From: Arcicella aurantiaca | Lineage (GTDB): Bacteria > Bacteroidota > Bacteroidia > Cytophagales > Spirosomataceae | Assembly (NCBI RefSeq): GCF_003148625.1 | Contig: NZ_QGGO01000001.1 | Location: 1 to 64,000 of the forward strand | Direction of reading: 5' to 3' | DNA: 64,000 nt | In this document: positions 8,992 through 17,943 of the stretch, piece by piece | Position numbering within the stretch: position 1 is the stretch's first letter | Layout of the letters: every line of letters starts with the position of its first letter | Made by a program: the position numbers and the translations under genes | The notes under the pieces: generated by a model | Databases searched by the model: none | Told to the model about the DNA's origin: nothing | What the model saw: only the letters and a program-made list of their open reading frames with translations

Positions 8992-11598
8992 ATGATGGAT
9001 AAAATAAAACAACTCATTAAAAATTCTTATAATAACCTCAAAACTCTTCTATTAAATGTCCTCAATTGGCTTTGGCTAAAATTGGATGTTTTATTGGTGA
9101 AAGTCTTTGGAGAAGAGAAAGTTGCTACTTTTTATAAAAGACTTGATGCCGTAAAAGCAACCTATTGGGATGCAAAACAAAAAGTAACCGATGCTGTTGA
9201 CCAAAGAATAGACAGAGAATCTTTTTATTATGCACAAGTAAAAAGACTTTGGAAAGGGTTTGCATGGATTGTATTTGCAGGTTGTTTCTATATTTTTTGT
9301 ATCGAAACTAATTTTTTGTGGCTGACAGGAGAAATGCCTTCGGTTGGTGAACTACAAAATCCGAAATTGTCTCAATCTTCTGAAATTTACTCTTCTGATG
9401 GTGTTTTAATGGGGAAATTCTTTTTAGAAAACCGTACTCCTGTAAAGAACTACAAAGATTTATCTCCTTATTTAGTAAATGCTCTGGTTGCTACTGAAGA
9501 CGCTCGTTTTTACCAACATTCAGGCATTGATTATAGAGCATTGTTTGGCGTAGCAGTTGGCGTAATGACTGGTGCAAGCGAACGTGGCGGAGGAAGTACC
9601 ATTACACAACAATTGGCAAAAAATCTTTTTAAAACTCGTAAGAAAGAAGGAGTAGCTAAAAAAGGAGTTTTAGGGTATGTTCCAGGGTTTAAAACGTTGG
9701 TTATCAAGACAAAAGAGTGGTTGACTGCCATTAAGTTAGAACGTTATTATACTAAGGAAGAAATCATTTTGTGGTATTTGAATACGGTTGATTTTGGTAG
9801 TAATTCTTACGGAATAAAAGTAGCAGCAAAAACCTATTTTAATACATCTCCAGATAGTTTGAATGTGCAAGAAGCTGCCGTTCTGGTAGGTATGCAAAAG
9901 GCAACAAATACTTATAATCCACGTAGAAATTATGATAAATCATTAGGACGTAGAAATACTGTTTTGTCAAGAATGGTGAAATATAATTATTTGCCAAAAT
10001 TGGCTTATGATTCATTAATAAAATTACCCATTACTTTGAAAGTCAATGAAGAGACACCTTATGATGGAACAAGTAATTACTTTAAATCTGCGGTAGCTAA
10101 AGCATTAGAAAAGTGGGCTGATACCAGTGATGTTGAATTAGACCTTTATCGTGATGGTTTAAAAATCAGAACAACTATTGACTCTCGAATGCAAACTCAT
10201 GCAGAAACTGCTGTTCAAGAAGGAATGAAGGTTTTGCAAAAAACATTTGATAATCACTGGTCAGGTAAAAATCCTTGGGCAGATGAAAAAGGAGTAGAAA
10301 TTCCGGGTTTTATTGATACTGTTGCTAAAAGAACAAGTTATTATAAATACTTGGCAGTAAAATACAAGAATAATCAAGATTCTATTTGGCATTATATGAA
10401 GAATGTCAAACGCAAAATGTGGGTTTTTTCTCGCAATGGTTCAGGCGAAGAGCAAATGACCATGAGTGCTTATGACTCTATTGCTTATTACAAACGCTTT
10501 TTGCAGTCGGGAATGATGAGTATGGACCCTTTTACGGGACATATTAAAGCATGGGTTGGTGGTCTTGATTTTCAATATTTCAAATATGACCACGTAAGTC
10601 AAGGTCGTCGTCAACCGGGTTCAACCTTCAAGCCTTTTGTTTATACTACTGCTATTGATGGACCTAAAAATATGTCGCCATGTTCACAAATTACTGATAA
10701 ACCTTTTGAGATTGAAATTGAAGAAAAAGGGGAAAAGAAAATGTGGAGACCTCATAATGCTGATGGACGTTTTAGCTATTCCACCATGTCGTTACGTAGA
10801 GCAATGGCTCGTTCAATCAACTCTTGTGCTGCTTGGCTGACTAATGAAGTTGGTCCTGATTCTGTGGTTTATTATGCTCATCAAATGGGCATTAAAAGTC
10901 CATTATCAGCAGTTGCGTCAATTGGCTTAGGGTCAAACGATGTAACGCTTTTTGAAATGGTAGGTGCGTATGGGTGTTTCTTGAACGAAGGTATTTTTAC
11001 AGAGCCAATGTTGGTTGTCTCTATTGAAGACCGTAATGGAAATACGATTCATACATTTGAGCCAGAACGTCATCAAGCAATCAAGAAAGAATCTGCTCTT
11101 TTGATGCGTTATATGTTGGAAGGAGGTTTGGAAGAACAAGGAGGAACATCACAAAATTTATGGTCGTTCAAGGATTTATTTGACGGAAAAGATAAATATA
11201 AATCAAGATTTGCAGGCAAAACAGGGACAACTTCTAACCACTCAGATGGTTGGTATATGGGACTAACCAGCAATTTAGTAACAGGTACTTGGGTAGGTGG
11301 CGACGACCGTTCTATTCACTTCCGAAGTGGAGCTTATGGTGAAGGTTCTAAAACGGCACTGCCACTTTTTGGGCGGTATATGTCTAAAGTTATTAAAGAT
11401 GCAGGCTTAGAAATGTATCATCCTGTTCCTTTTGAAAAGCTTGATTCTAAGCGAATTACAAAAGATTTTAGCTGTACCTCAGCGTACATTCCTCGAACAG
11501 ATACTTTGTATTATGATAGTACATTTGTAGGTTCAGATACCATAACAGCACCTGTAAGACCGTCGGCAGAAGCAAAGCCAGACTCGTCAAAACAATAA
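8992..11598 (+). CDS. Class A penicillin-binding protein 1A
   Basis: Bifunctional peptidoglycan synthase of 868 residues. An N-terminal cytoplasmic stretch of about 85 residues precedes one membrane anchor (about residues 90-110). The GT51 glycosyltransferase domain has catalytic Glu169 in ATEDARFYQHSG and the GGSTITQQLAKNLF motif. The transpeptidase domain has S544-x-x-K547 (GSTFKPF), the SIN triad (ARSINSCAAWL) and K743-T-G (GKTGTTSNHSDGW). All catalytic motifs are intact. hemF starts 12 bases after its stop, so the two are likely co-transcribed. The N-terminal pre-anchor region is longer than in E. coli PBP1a. Confidence 0.95.
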   Translation: MMDKIKQLIKNSYNNLKTLLLNVLNWLWLKLDVLLVKVFGEEKVATFYKRLDAVKATYWDAKQKVTDAVDQRIDRESFYYAQVKRLWKGFAWIVFAGCFYIFCIETNFLWLTGEMPSVGELQNPKLSQSSEIYSSDGVLMGKFFLENRTPVKNYKDLSPYLVNALVATEDARFYQHSGIDYRALFGVAVGVMTGASERGGGSTITQQLAKNLFKTRKKEGVAKKGVLGYVPGFKTLVIKTKEWLTAIKLERYYTKEEIILWYLNTVDFGSNSYGIKVAAKTYFNTSPDSLNVQEAAVLVGMQKATNTYNPRRNYDKSLGRRNTVLSRMVKYNYLPKLAYDSLIKLPITLKVNEETPYDGTSNYFKSAVAKALEKWADTSDVELDLYRDGLKIRTTIDSRMQTHAETAVQEGMKVLQKTFDNHWSGKNPWADEKGVEIPGFIDTVAKRTSYYKYLAVKYKNNQDSIWHYMKNVKRKMWVFSRNGSGEEQMTMSAYDSIAYYKRFLQSGMMSMDPFTGHIKAWVGGLDFQYFKYDHVSQGRRQPGSTFKPFVYTTAIDGPKNMSPCSQITDKPFEIEIEEKGEKKMWRPHNADGRFSYSTMSLRRAMARSINSCAAWLTNEVGPDSVVYYAHQMGIKSPLSAVASIGLGSNDVTLFEMVGAYGCFLNEGIFTEPMLVVSIEDRNGNTIHTFEPERHQAIKKESALLMRYMLEGGLEEQGGTSQNLWSFKDLFDGKDKYKSRFAGKTGTTSNHSDGWYMGLTSNLVTGTWVGGDDRSIHFRSGAYGEGSKTALPLFGRYMSKVIKDAGLEMYHPVPFEKLDSKRITKDFSCTSAYIPRTDTLYYDSTFVGSDTITAPVRPSAEAKPDSSKQ

Positions 11599-11610
11599 AA
11601 AACATCAACC

Positions 11611-12504
11611 ATGACTAAAGAACAAATATCAAGCTACTTTCAAGAACTTCAAGACCAAATCTGTCATTCATTAGAAAAAGCAGATGGTAAAGGAAAATTT
11701 CACGAAGATAATTGGCAAAGAGATGGTGGCGGAGGTGGAAGAAGCCGTGTTATCCAATCTGGAAAAATTATTGAAAAAGGTGGAGTAATGTTTTCGGCAG
11801 TTTGGGGAGATTTACATGAAAAAATGCTGGCGTCTATGGGCTTGACCGAAAAGGTCGATTTCTTTGCTACGGGAGTATCTATTGTGCTTCATCCTGTAAG
11901 TCCGAGAGTTCCAATTATTCACATGAATGTCCGATATTTTGAAATGTCAAATGGTACGTTTTGGTTTGGTGGAGGCATAGATTTGACCCCTCATTATGTT
12001 GTAGAAGAAGACGCAAAATGGTTTCATTCTTACTTGAAAAAAGCTTGTGATAAACACCATGAAGCGTATTATCCTAAATTTAAAACTTGGGCAGATGATT
12101 ATTTTTTCAATACTCATCGTAATGAAACTCGTGGAATTGGAGGAATTTTCTTTGATTACCAAAAGATAGATGAAACCAGAAGTAAAGAACAATTATTTGC
12201 TTTTGTAAAAGAAATTGGAGAATCTTTTGCTCCAATTTATACGCATTTCATGAAGAAAAATAAAGATTTGCCTTTCGCTGAAAAAGAGAAAACATTTCAG
12301 ATGTTACGTAGAGGAAGGTATGTCGAGTTTAATTTGGTACATGATAGAGGCACTAAATTTGGACTGGAAACCAATGGCAGAACAGAGTCAATATTAATGT
12401 CGATGCCCCCAGTTGCTAATTGGGTTTATGATTATAAACCTGAGCCAGATTCGGAAGAAGAAAAAACATTAGGTCTTCTTAAAAAAGGAATTGATTGGGT
12501 GTAA
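11611..12504 (+). CDS. hemF: Oxygen-dependent coproporphyrinogen III oxidase
   Basis: Converts coproporphyrinogen III to protoporphyrinogen IX using O2, a late step in haem synthesis. Family landmarks are complete: WQRDGGGGGRSRVIQSGKI, NVRYFEM, FGGGIDLTPHY, HRNETRGIGGIFFDY and RRGRYVEFNLVHDRGTKFGL. The length of 297 residues is normal. Presence of HemF points to an aerobic lifestyle. It sits 12 bases after the PBP1A stop, with a strong terminator at 12540, so it ends that transcription unit. Confidence 0.97.
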   Translation: MTKEQISSYFQELQDQICHSLEKADGKGKFHEDNWQRDGGGGGRSRVIQSGKIIEKGGVMFSAVWGDLHEKMLASMGLTEKVDFFATGVSIVLHPVSPRVPIIHMNVRYFEMSNGTFWFGGGIDLTPHYVVEEDAKWFHSYLKKACDKHHEAYYPKFKTWADDYFFNTHRNETRGIGGIFFDYQKIDETRSKEQLFAFVKEIGESFAPIYTHFMKKNKDLPFAEKEKTFQMLRRGRYVEFNLVHDRGTKFGLETNGRTESILMSMPPVANWVYDYKPEPDSEEEKTLGLLKKGIDWV

Positions 12505-12539
12505 ATCAGAATACTTATCAAGAACGGCATATTATTTGT

Positions 12540-12582
12540 AAACGGAGATAATAGTCTTTTGACTATTGTCTCCGTTTTTACT
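12540..12582 (+). terminator. Terminator after hemF
   Basis: A 17-bp stem (AAACGGAGATAATAGTC with one wobble mismatch in its complement) around TTTT, followed by a T-rich tail. Confidence 0.85.
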
Positions 12583-12650
12583 TTTTGAAGATTACCGCAA
12601 TTAAGTAAAGAAAGAGCTTTTATTTTACTCAATCGCTAAATACTTTATAT

Positions 12651-13424
12651 ATGAAACGTTTTTTGATTTTATTTATCTGTCTGTCACATCAACTTACAGC
12701 TCAAGATTTGAATCTCAAAGGGTTTACTCCAAACTATTATCAAACGGGAAATATTTCGGGAGGTTTAGGCTATAATCTTAATGTTTCATCGATAAGTTCA
12801 TTGTCTGAAACTATTGCCAATAAAGAATATCCGTCTGGTCAGTTACATTTTGTTGCTCAATTATTGCTTATTCAGAAGTTCAACAAACATTTGACTGCTG
12901 GTGTAGGCTACGGCTACGGAAATCATAATATTTTTGGTTTGAAAGAAACCGAAAACCGTTATATTGGACAAGTAGGATATTTGCACAATTTTGGGAAATT
13001 AGCCGTTACACATAGATTAAGATATGAATATCGCACGCCTAAAAATCTCAAAACAAATATAGTTGATGATGCCTCGATTTTAAGATACCAAACGTATTTT
13101 ACTTTACCGCTGTATAATCCAAAGGAAACAAAAAAAGGTTTTTATTTATCAGCTTCCAATGAAGCATTTTTATATTTAAAAGGTGCAACAAACGGGCCTG
13201 TAAGTGCAAAAAATGGTGTTTATGAAATGAGTAATCTCTCAGAAGACTGGGCTCATTTATCTTGCGGATACAATATGAGTGGTAAAGCAAGGGTTGAATT
13301 AGGCTATTGTTTTCAAGCATTAATTCGAGATAAACAATACGATGTTCGTTATCTAAATTTAGCCCAATTAAATGTTTATGTAAACCTTAATTGGGAAGAT
13401 TTACAGTCGTGGTGGTATTTATAA
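12651..13424 (+). CDS. Small outer-membrane barrel, DUF2490-like
   Basis: A 257-residue exported protein. Residues 1-17 form a signal peptide ending LTAQD. The rest is a run of amphipathic beta strands with aromatic girdles (LTAGVGYGYGNHN, YIGQVGYLHNF, LAVTHRLRYEYR, LNVYVNLNW) and ends in an aromatic-leucine (WWYL). The alternation and the LRYEYR strand resemble DUF2490 barrels. I cannot assign a substrate. It converges tightly on the TSUP permease gene (5 bases apart). Confidence 0.6.
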   Translation: MKRFLILFICLSHQLTAQDLNLKGFTPNYYQTGNISGGLGYNLNVSSISSLSETIANKEYPSGQLHFVAQLLLIQKFNKHLTAGVGYGYGNHNIFGLKETENRYIGQVGYLHNFGKLAVTHRLRYEYRTPKNLKTNIVDDASILRYQTYFTLPLYNPKETKKGFYLSASNEAFLYLKGATNGPVSAKNGVYEMSNLSEDWAHLSCGYNMSGKARVELGYCFQALIRDKQYDVRYLNLAQLNVYVNLNWEDLQSWWYL

Positions 13425-13429
13425 TTTTT

Positions 13430-14416
13430 CTAAGAACTTTTTCTTACACGAGCTAAATAGGTAAATAAGCCAATCCCCATAATTAAAATTGCTCCACAAA
13501 TAAGAGCTTGATTTAAAGAAGGCTTAATAACCCACATTGCTCCAAAAAACTGAACAATAAGAATAATATAAAGTAAAGTGGCAATGCCTTTTCTTGGCAT
13601 TTTGCTGATAACAAAAGCACCCAAAGGAGCAAAAAATGCTACAAATGGCACACAAGCTAACCAAATTTCAAAGGCTTCAGGTTGGAAATCATTGACAAGT
13701 TGAGTATGAATAAAAAGTCCTAAGATAGTCTCAATAGTCATAATGATAACAGAAGAAGGTGTTGCCACTTTTTCACTTACTCGATAATAAATGGTCATCA
13801 GACAGAAAGTAAAAATATTGATTCCTGTTCCAAAAATAGAAGAAATAATCCCTCCAATAAGTCCAAAAATGATAAGTCTTGCTTTGTCAGAATTTTGAAA
13901 GTTTTGAATACTTTCAAAAACTTCTCGTTGTGCCTTTCTATTTTGTAGCCATAAGGCAATGCCAAAACTTAGCCAAAGAGAAACAAAAAATAATTTTGCC
14001 TGAACTGGAGAAATGAGTGGTACAACATAGTAAGTACCTAAAAACAAACCTACTACTCCTCCAATGGTTACAAAGATGATATAATTCCAATCAACCTTTA
14101 ATTTCATTCCAATAATCAACAAACTTGCAGAAGTCATACCAATACTTTGAATAGCAAAGGCAAAATTGCGAGCAATGGCAGGTTGGATTTTAAGAATTAA
14201 TGTGAAAATTGGATATGCCACCGCAGCACTTCCTTCGGGACTTGCTCCCGCTATAAATGACCCAAAAATCATTGTAAGAACAGTTGCCCATTGACGAGTG
14301 TAAATAACAAAACTATCGTGTTCTATCATATACCAAAGCCAACAACTTAGAACTGTTATCAAAAAGAATAGGTATATCCAAGGAATTTTCGTTTTATGAA
14401 TTTTATTAGACTGCAT
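13430..14416 (-). CDS. TSUP-family permease (TauE/SafE type)
   Basis: A 328-residue integral membrane protein with about eight to nine hydrophobic segments. The family's glycine-rich half-repeat appears twice: FGSFIAGASPEGSAAVAYPIF and LIGGIISSIFGTGINIFTF, the G-x-G/GTG motifs that line the transport path. TSUP proteins export sulfite, sulfonates or organic anions, or import sulfur compounds; the substrate cannot be told from this sequence. No sulfur gene is adjacent. It is transcribed alone and diverges from the coiled-coil gene. Confidence 0.85.
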   Translation of the reverse strand: MQSNKIHKTKIPWIYLFFLITVLSCWLWYMIEHDSFVIYTRQWATVLTMIFGSFIAGASPEGSAAVAYPIFTLILKIQPAIARNFAFAIQSIGMTSASLLIIGMKLKVDWNYIIFVTIGGVVGLFLGTYYVVPLISPVQAKLFFVSLWLSFGIALWLQNRKAQREVFESIQNFQNSDKARLIIFGLIGGIISSIFGTGINIFTFCLMTIYYRVSEKVATPSSVIIMTIETILGLFIHTQLVNDFQPEAFEIWLACVPFVAFFAPLGAFVISKMPRKGIATLLYIILIVQFFGAMWVIKPSLNQALICGAILIMGIGLFTYLARVRKSS

Positions 14417-14493
14417 AATTTTTCTTACTTTTACTTTCCGATAGGGGTTTGTGCAAATTTATAGACAATTAAACCATAAAGATATTCTGTGCA

Positions 14494-14898
14494 ATGAAAA
14501 ATTTTGAAGAAATATTACAAAAATTGGTTGATGAACAAGAATTCTTGAAGAGTATTCAAGGACGTATTGTTGATAATTATGATATTATGATGCAAAATCA
14601 GCAACAAAATGCTGATAATCATGAGATGGTTATTCAAAATCAAACTACGATTATTCGTAATCAAGAGATTATTGTTAATAATCAAATGAATATTGTGAGA
14701 AATCAAAAGCAAATTGCTCAAAATCAGGTTACGCTTGATGTGATACAACAAACTCAAACGCATTTATTGAATATGGTAAAAAAAATGACGGGTGATGAAG
14801 AACCTTTGACCGAGACGAAGGCTTTTGTTGAAAATATTAGAAAATTAAGCGAAGAAAGCAGGAAAGGGCAAAATCTTAACGAATCTTCTACATTATAA
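14494..14898 (+). CDS. Cytosolic coiled-coil protein with Asn-Gln heptads
   Basis: 134 residues with no signal peptide or membrane segment. Residues 35-85 form an unbroken series of heptads in which NQ recurs every seventh position with a beta-branched residue three positions earlier: VIQNQTT, IIRNQEI, IVNNQMN, IVRNQKQ, IAQNQVT. This fits the IxxNTxx/IxxNQxx pattern of trimeric coiled coils that place Asn at core position d and bind anions. The C-terminal 45 residues are charged and probably flexible. A strong terminator follows. I do not recognise a named family and give no function. Confidence 0.7.
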   Translation: MKNFEEILQKLVDEQEFLKSIQGRIVDNYDIMMQNQQQNADNHEMVIQNQTTIIRNQEIIVNNQMNIVRNQKQIAQNQVTLDVIQQTQTHLLNMVKKMTGDEEPLTETKAFVENIRKLSEESRKGQNLNESSTL

Positions 14899-14934
14899 AA
14901 AAAGGGGCTATCAGTATTGATGCCCCTTTTTTTT
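14897..14934 (+). terminator. Terminator after the coiled-coil gene
   Basis: The stem AAAAAGGGGC/GCCCCTTTTT encloses an inner ATCA/TGAT pair, followed by eight T. It starts in the stop codon region and lies before the converging XRE gene. Confidence 0.85.
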
Positions 14935-14989
14935 ATAGACTTTCTCCGAAAAAATGTTGTTTAACGACTTAAAACACTTTCGTAGAAGC

Positions 14990-15442
14990 CTAATGATTTA
15001 ACTTTTCTTCAAGCAATTTTATTTGTACTTGTAATGATTTAATTTCGGATACTTTACTTTCAAATAATTGTTTAACCAATTGCAGTTGAATTTGAAGTCC
15101 ATCTACCTGTTGATTTAATAATTTATTTTGAAAAACTAACTGATTGTAAGGGTCGCTTAAATCATTTTTATCTTCTTCTTTCTTACTGGCACTTCTCAAT
15201 TTGGCATTTTGCTGAATTTCTTCTAATGACATTTCCGAAAAATCGGAATTTTGCAATTCGTCCAAATTTACGCCAAAATAATTGCCAATCGTCTCACAAA
15301 CATCCAATGAAGGAACAGTATGCCCATTCTCATAGTCAGATAATGCACTTTTACTAACTCCGAGAATCTTACCTAATATTTCTAATGTTAATTTATTCTT
15401 TTTTCTGAGAACCTTTATGTTACTCCCAAATTTATTTTCCAT
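14990..15442 (-). CDS. XRE-family regulator with coiled-coil tail
   Basis: 150 residues. Residues 5-65 are a Cro/CI-type helix-turn-helix (IKVLRKKNKLTLEILGKILG, VSKSALSDYENGHTVPSLD). A charged linker (SASKKEEDKND) precedes a C-terminal coiled coil (residues 100-150) likely to dimerise the protein. It faces the coiled-coil protein gene convergently and has palindromic sites directly upstream of its own start (15466-15547), which suggests autoregulation. The targets are otherwise unknown. Confidence 0.8.
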   Translation of the reverse strand: MENKFGSNIKVLRKKNKLTLEILGKILGVSKSALSDYENGHTVPSLDVCETIGNYFGVNLDELQNSDFSEMSLEEIQQNAKLRSASKKEEDKNDLSDPYNQLVFQNKLLNQQVDGLQIQLQLVKQLFESKVSEIKSLQVQIKLLEEKLNH

Positions 15443-15465
15443 TAAACAGGAATTTTTTAAATAAT

Positions 15466-15547
15466 ATTTCCAATATTTTGGAAATGAAAAGTATGATTGT
15501 TTATTTTGTTATCGCAATTTAATGTTTTTTCCTGAATAATGGAAAAA
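15466..15547. promoter_or_regulatory. Candidate operator pair upstream of the XRE gene
   Basis: ATTTCCAA-TATT-TTGGAAAT (15466-15485) lies 24 bases before the start codon. TTTTTCC-N8-GGAAAAA (15526-15547) shares the same TTTCC/GGAAA half-sites. Two related dyads beside a helix-turn-helix gene fit an autoregulatory operator. The region also faces the barrel gene at 15665. Confidence 0.45.
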
Positions 15548-15664
15548 CCTTTATTCTTTGTCATTGGCACACCGAAATTATAGATTTTTTAAAAAAACGG
15601 AAAAAAGCTTTACCTCTAAATTTATACTTAAAAATCATTTAATCAATTTTATTAACAATCCCAA

Positions 15665-16774
15665 ATGAAAAAAAAATACTATCTATCCTTTGCAATTGTA
15701 GGATTATTGTTCACTTCAAAAGTTGAAGTGGAAGCCCAAGGTTGTGTGGCGGTTCGTCACATGAGTTGTGCGGCTGGTTCGGGTGCTAATGCAACTTCTA
15801 TGATGCGTCCAGGTCAATGGCAGGTATCAATGGGAGTGCGTTCGTTTACTTCGCACCGCCATTTTGTGGGTACTGAATACCAAGAGCAACGCTTAATAAA
15901 TAACACAGAGGTAAAAAACTACTCGCAAGGAGTTGATATAGGCATAACATATTCTGTAACAGACCGTTTGAGTGTTTCATTGAATATTCCATTAGCATAT
16001 AATCTTCGTGATTCTAAATATGAACATTACGGAAATGGTACAACGGCTGCTCCAAATCCTTATTTTAGAACAAAATCATCAGGTTTAGGTGATATGCGTG
16101 TTGGGGTAAATTATTGGTTGCTTGACCCTCTAAAAAATATGAATGGGAATGTTTCGGTAGGTCTTGGCGTAAAAGCACCAACTGGAGATTCAAATGTTCA
16201 AGGGGATTTTCATAAATTAGATAAAGAAGGAAAAGACTATCTTTTAACAAAAGCGGTTGACCAATCTATTCAATTAGGTGATGGAGGCTGGGGTGTAAAT
16301 CTTGAAATTCAGGGTTATCAAAAGTTATTCTCAAATGCTTCTTTGTATTATAATGCCTTTTATTTGTTCAATCCTCGTAATGTAAATAATACTTATAATA
16401 ATATTTTGCAGGATAATGTACAGAATTCAATTACAGTAAAACATTCTGTGGCTGACCAGTTTGCTGCTCGTGCAGGTGTTGCTTATGCTTTAGTGCCTAA
16501 ATATGGCATTGCGGTAAGTTTGGGTGGACGTGTTGAAGGTGTACCATCAGAGGATGTTTTTGGATTGAGTGAAGGTTTCCGCCGTCCAGGGTACATTATC
16601 TCTATCGAACCGGGACTTACTTATATGAATAAGAATAATACTTTTGCCTTAAACGTGCCAATTGCTACAACCCGTAACCGTACTCGTTCATATTCTGATT
16701 TAAAATACGGTGGACAGGGAGATGCCGCTTTTGCTGATTATCTAATTTCAGCAACCCTTTCTCATCGTTTTTAA
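15665..16774 (+). CDS. Outer-membrane beta-barrel protein with Cys-bearing N-terminus
   Basis: 369 residues. A signal peptide (residues 1-24, KVEVEAQ) precedes a mature N-terminus with two cysteines spaced C-x7-C (GCVAVRHMSC), then strands typical of the transporter/phenol-degradation-type barrel group (VDIGITYSVTDRLSVSLNIPL, GLGDMRVGVNYWLL, NVSVGLGVKAPTGD). The protein ends in Phe (ATLSHRF), the usual outer-membrane insertion signal. A second barrel and a haloperoxidase-like lipoprotein follow on the same strand. I infer a joint envelope function, but the substrate is unknown. Confidence 0.65.
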   Translation: MKKKYYLSFAIVGLLFTSKVEVEAQGCVAVRHMSCAAGSGANATSMMRPGQWQVSMGVRSFTSHRHFVGTEYQEQRLINNTEVKNYSQGVDIGITYSVTDRLSVSLNIPLAYNLRDSKYEHYGNGTTAAPNPYFRTKSSGLGDMRVGVNYWLLDPLKNMNGNVSVGLGVKAPTGDSNVQGDFHKLDKEGKDYLLTKAVDQSIQLGDGGWGVNLEIQGYQKLFSNASLYYNAFYLFNPRNVNNTYNNILQDNVQNSITVKHSVADQFAARAGVAYALVPKYGIAVSLGGRVEGVPSEDVFGLSEGFRRPGYIISIEPGLTYMNKNNTFALNVPIATTRNRTRSYSDLKYGGQGDAAFADYLISATLSHRF

Positions 16775-16798
16775 GGGGAGGGGATTAAAATAAAATCG

Positions 16799-16806
16799 TA
16801 TTTTTG
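16799..16806 (+). promoter_or_regulatory. -7 box for the second barrel gene
   Basis: TATTTTTG matches TAnnTTTG, 22 bases before the ATG at 16829. It suggests that this gene has its own promoter in addition to read-through from the first barrel gene. Confidence 0.4.
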
Positions 16807-16828
16807 CATAAATAGATTAAATTATCAA

Positions 16829-17818
16829 ATGAAAAACTTTACAAAATTTAGCCTTTTGGCTATGCTTATTTTTACCAGTCTTTTTGCTAATGCCCAAATG
16901 ATGAATGACGGTATTTTTATGGCAAAAGGTAGCCTTTGCGGAGGTATCACGTACACGAATGATTCTTGGAAAAATTACTGGGAAGGTTCATTATATCGTG
17001 AAAACAAAAATATGGGTACAGTTACCACTCAGTCGGTAGCTTTAATGGGAAATTATGGTATTTCAGACAAACTCAATGTGTTGTTTTCTTTGCCTTACAT
17101 CACTACCAAACCTTCAGCGGGTGTTCTGCACGGAATGAGTGGGGTTCAAGATTTAACCTTAGCTGTAAAATATCGCTTAGTTCAAGCGGGTAATCTTTCT
17201 GTGATTGGTTCAGTTGGAGGGTCTATTCCCACGAATAATTATGTAGCAGATTTTATGCCTTTTTCTATTGGAAATCAATCTAAAACGGTATTTGCACGAG
17301 GAATTTTGTATTATACCTTGCCTGCAAACTTAGCATTGACCGTGAATGGAGTTTATACATCACGTGCTAATGTGAGAGTGGATAGAGAGATGTATTATTC
17401 AGACAAGGGATATTTTACAAACGAAATGATAATGCCTGACGTGGTAAACTTTGGAGCAAAATTAGGACATTATTCTTATCGTTGGCAATTAGAAGGTACT
17501 TATGACCAACAAGTTACAGGTGGTAGTATCGATATTCGTAGAAATGATATGCCAGGACTTTGTAATAAGTTTGATTATACAAGAGTTGGATTTATTGCAT
17601 CATATCGTGTTCCAGCCTTGAAAGATTTGCAAATTATGATAACGGGCGGAAAGATTTTATCGGGGCGTAATGTAGGAGAGTCAACTACTTTTTCGATAGG
17701 ATTGTCCAAAATAGTAGGTTTTAGCAAAAATAAAACGAGTGATTCTCAAAATCGTTTGATTTGCCGCCCAGGAGATAATCACGGTGGGATGGAAATGAAG
17801 AAAGAGGAACACAAGTAG
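16829..17818 (+). CDS. Outer-membrane beta-barrel protein, transporter-like
   Basis: 329 residues with a signal peptide (residues 1-22, FTSLFANAQ). The strand pattern resembles the preceding barrel: VALMGNYGISDKLNVLFSLPY, GVQDLTLAVKYRL, LSVIGSVGGSIPTN, VNFGAKLGHYSYRWQLEGTYD. This suggests the two are paralogues of the same transporter-like barrel group. Unusually, the tail is soluble and rich in His, Met and Lys (DNHGGMEMKKEEHK) rather than ending in a terminal strand, so it may be a metal-binding extension. It lies 54 bases after the first barrel and about 125 before the haloperoxidase-like gene. Confidence 0.6.
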   Translation: MKNFTKFSLLAMLIFTSLFANAQMMNDGIFMAKGSLCGGITYTNDSWKNYWEGSLYRENKNMGTVTTQSVALMGNYGISDKLNVLFSLPYITTKPSAGVLHGMSGVQDLTLAVKYRLVQAGNLSVIGSVGGSIPTNNYVADFMPFSIGNQSKTVFARGILYYTLPANLALTVNGVYTSRANVRVDREMYYSDKGYFTNEMIMPDVVNFGAKLGHYSYRWQLEGTYDQQVTGGSIDIRRNDMPGLCNKFDYTRVGFIASYRVPALKDLQIMITGGKILSGRNVGESTTFSIGLSKIVGFSKNKTSDSQNRLICRPGDNHGGMEMKKEEHK

Positions 17819-17819
17819 T

Positions 17820-17855
17820 TTTAGGGATTAGGAGTTGGGGATTAGGGATTAGGGA
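17820..17855 (+). repeat. Heptanucleotide repeat (AGGGATT type)
   Basis: Near-perfect 7-bp units AGGGATT or GGGGATT follow the barrel gene stop. They belong to the same class of 7-bp arrays found at five other gene ends here. Confidence 0.7.
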
Positions 17856-17943
17856 CAGCAGGCGTTCCTGTTAGTTTTTACCCTAAAGTTCTAAAATCTT
17901 TTCATACTGATTCAGAAAAATAAAATTATTTAATAAGATTAAA

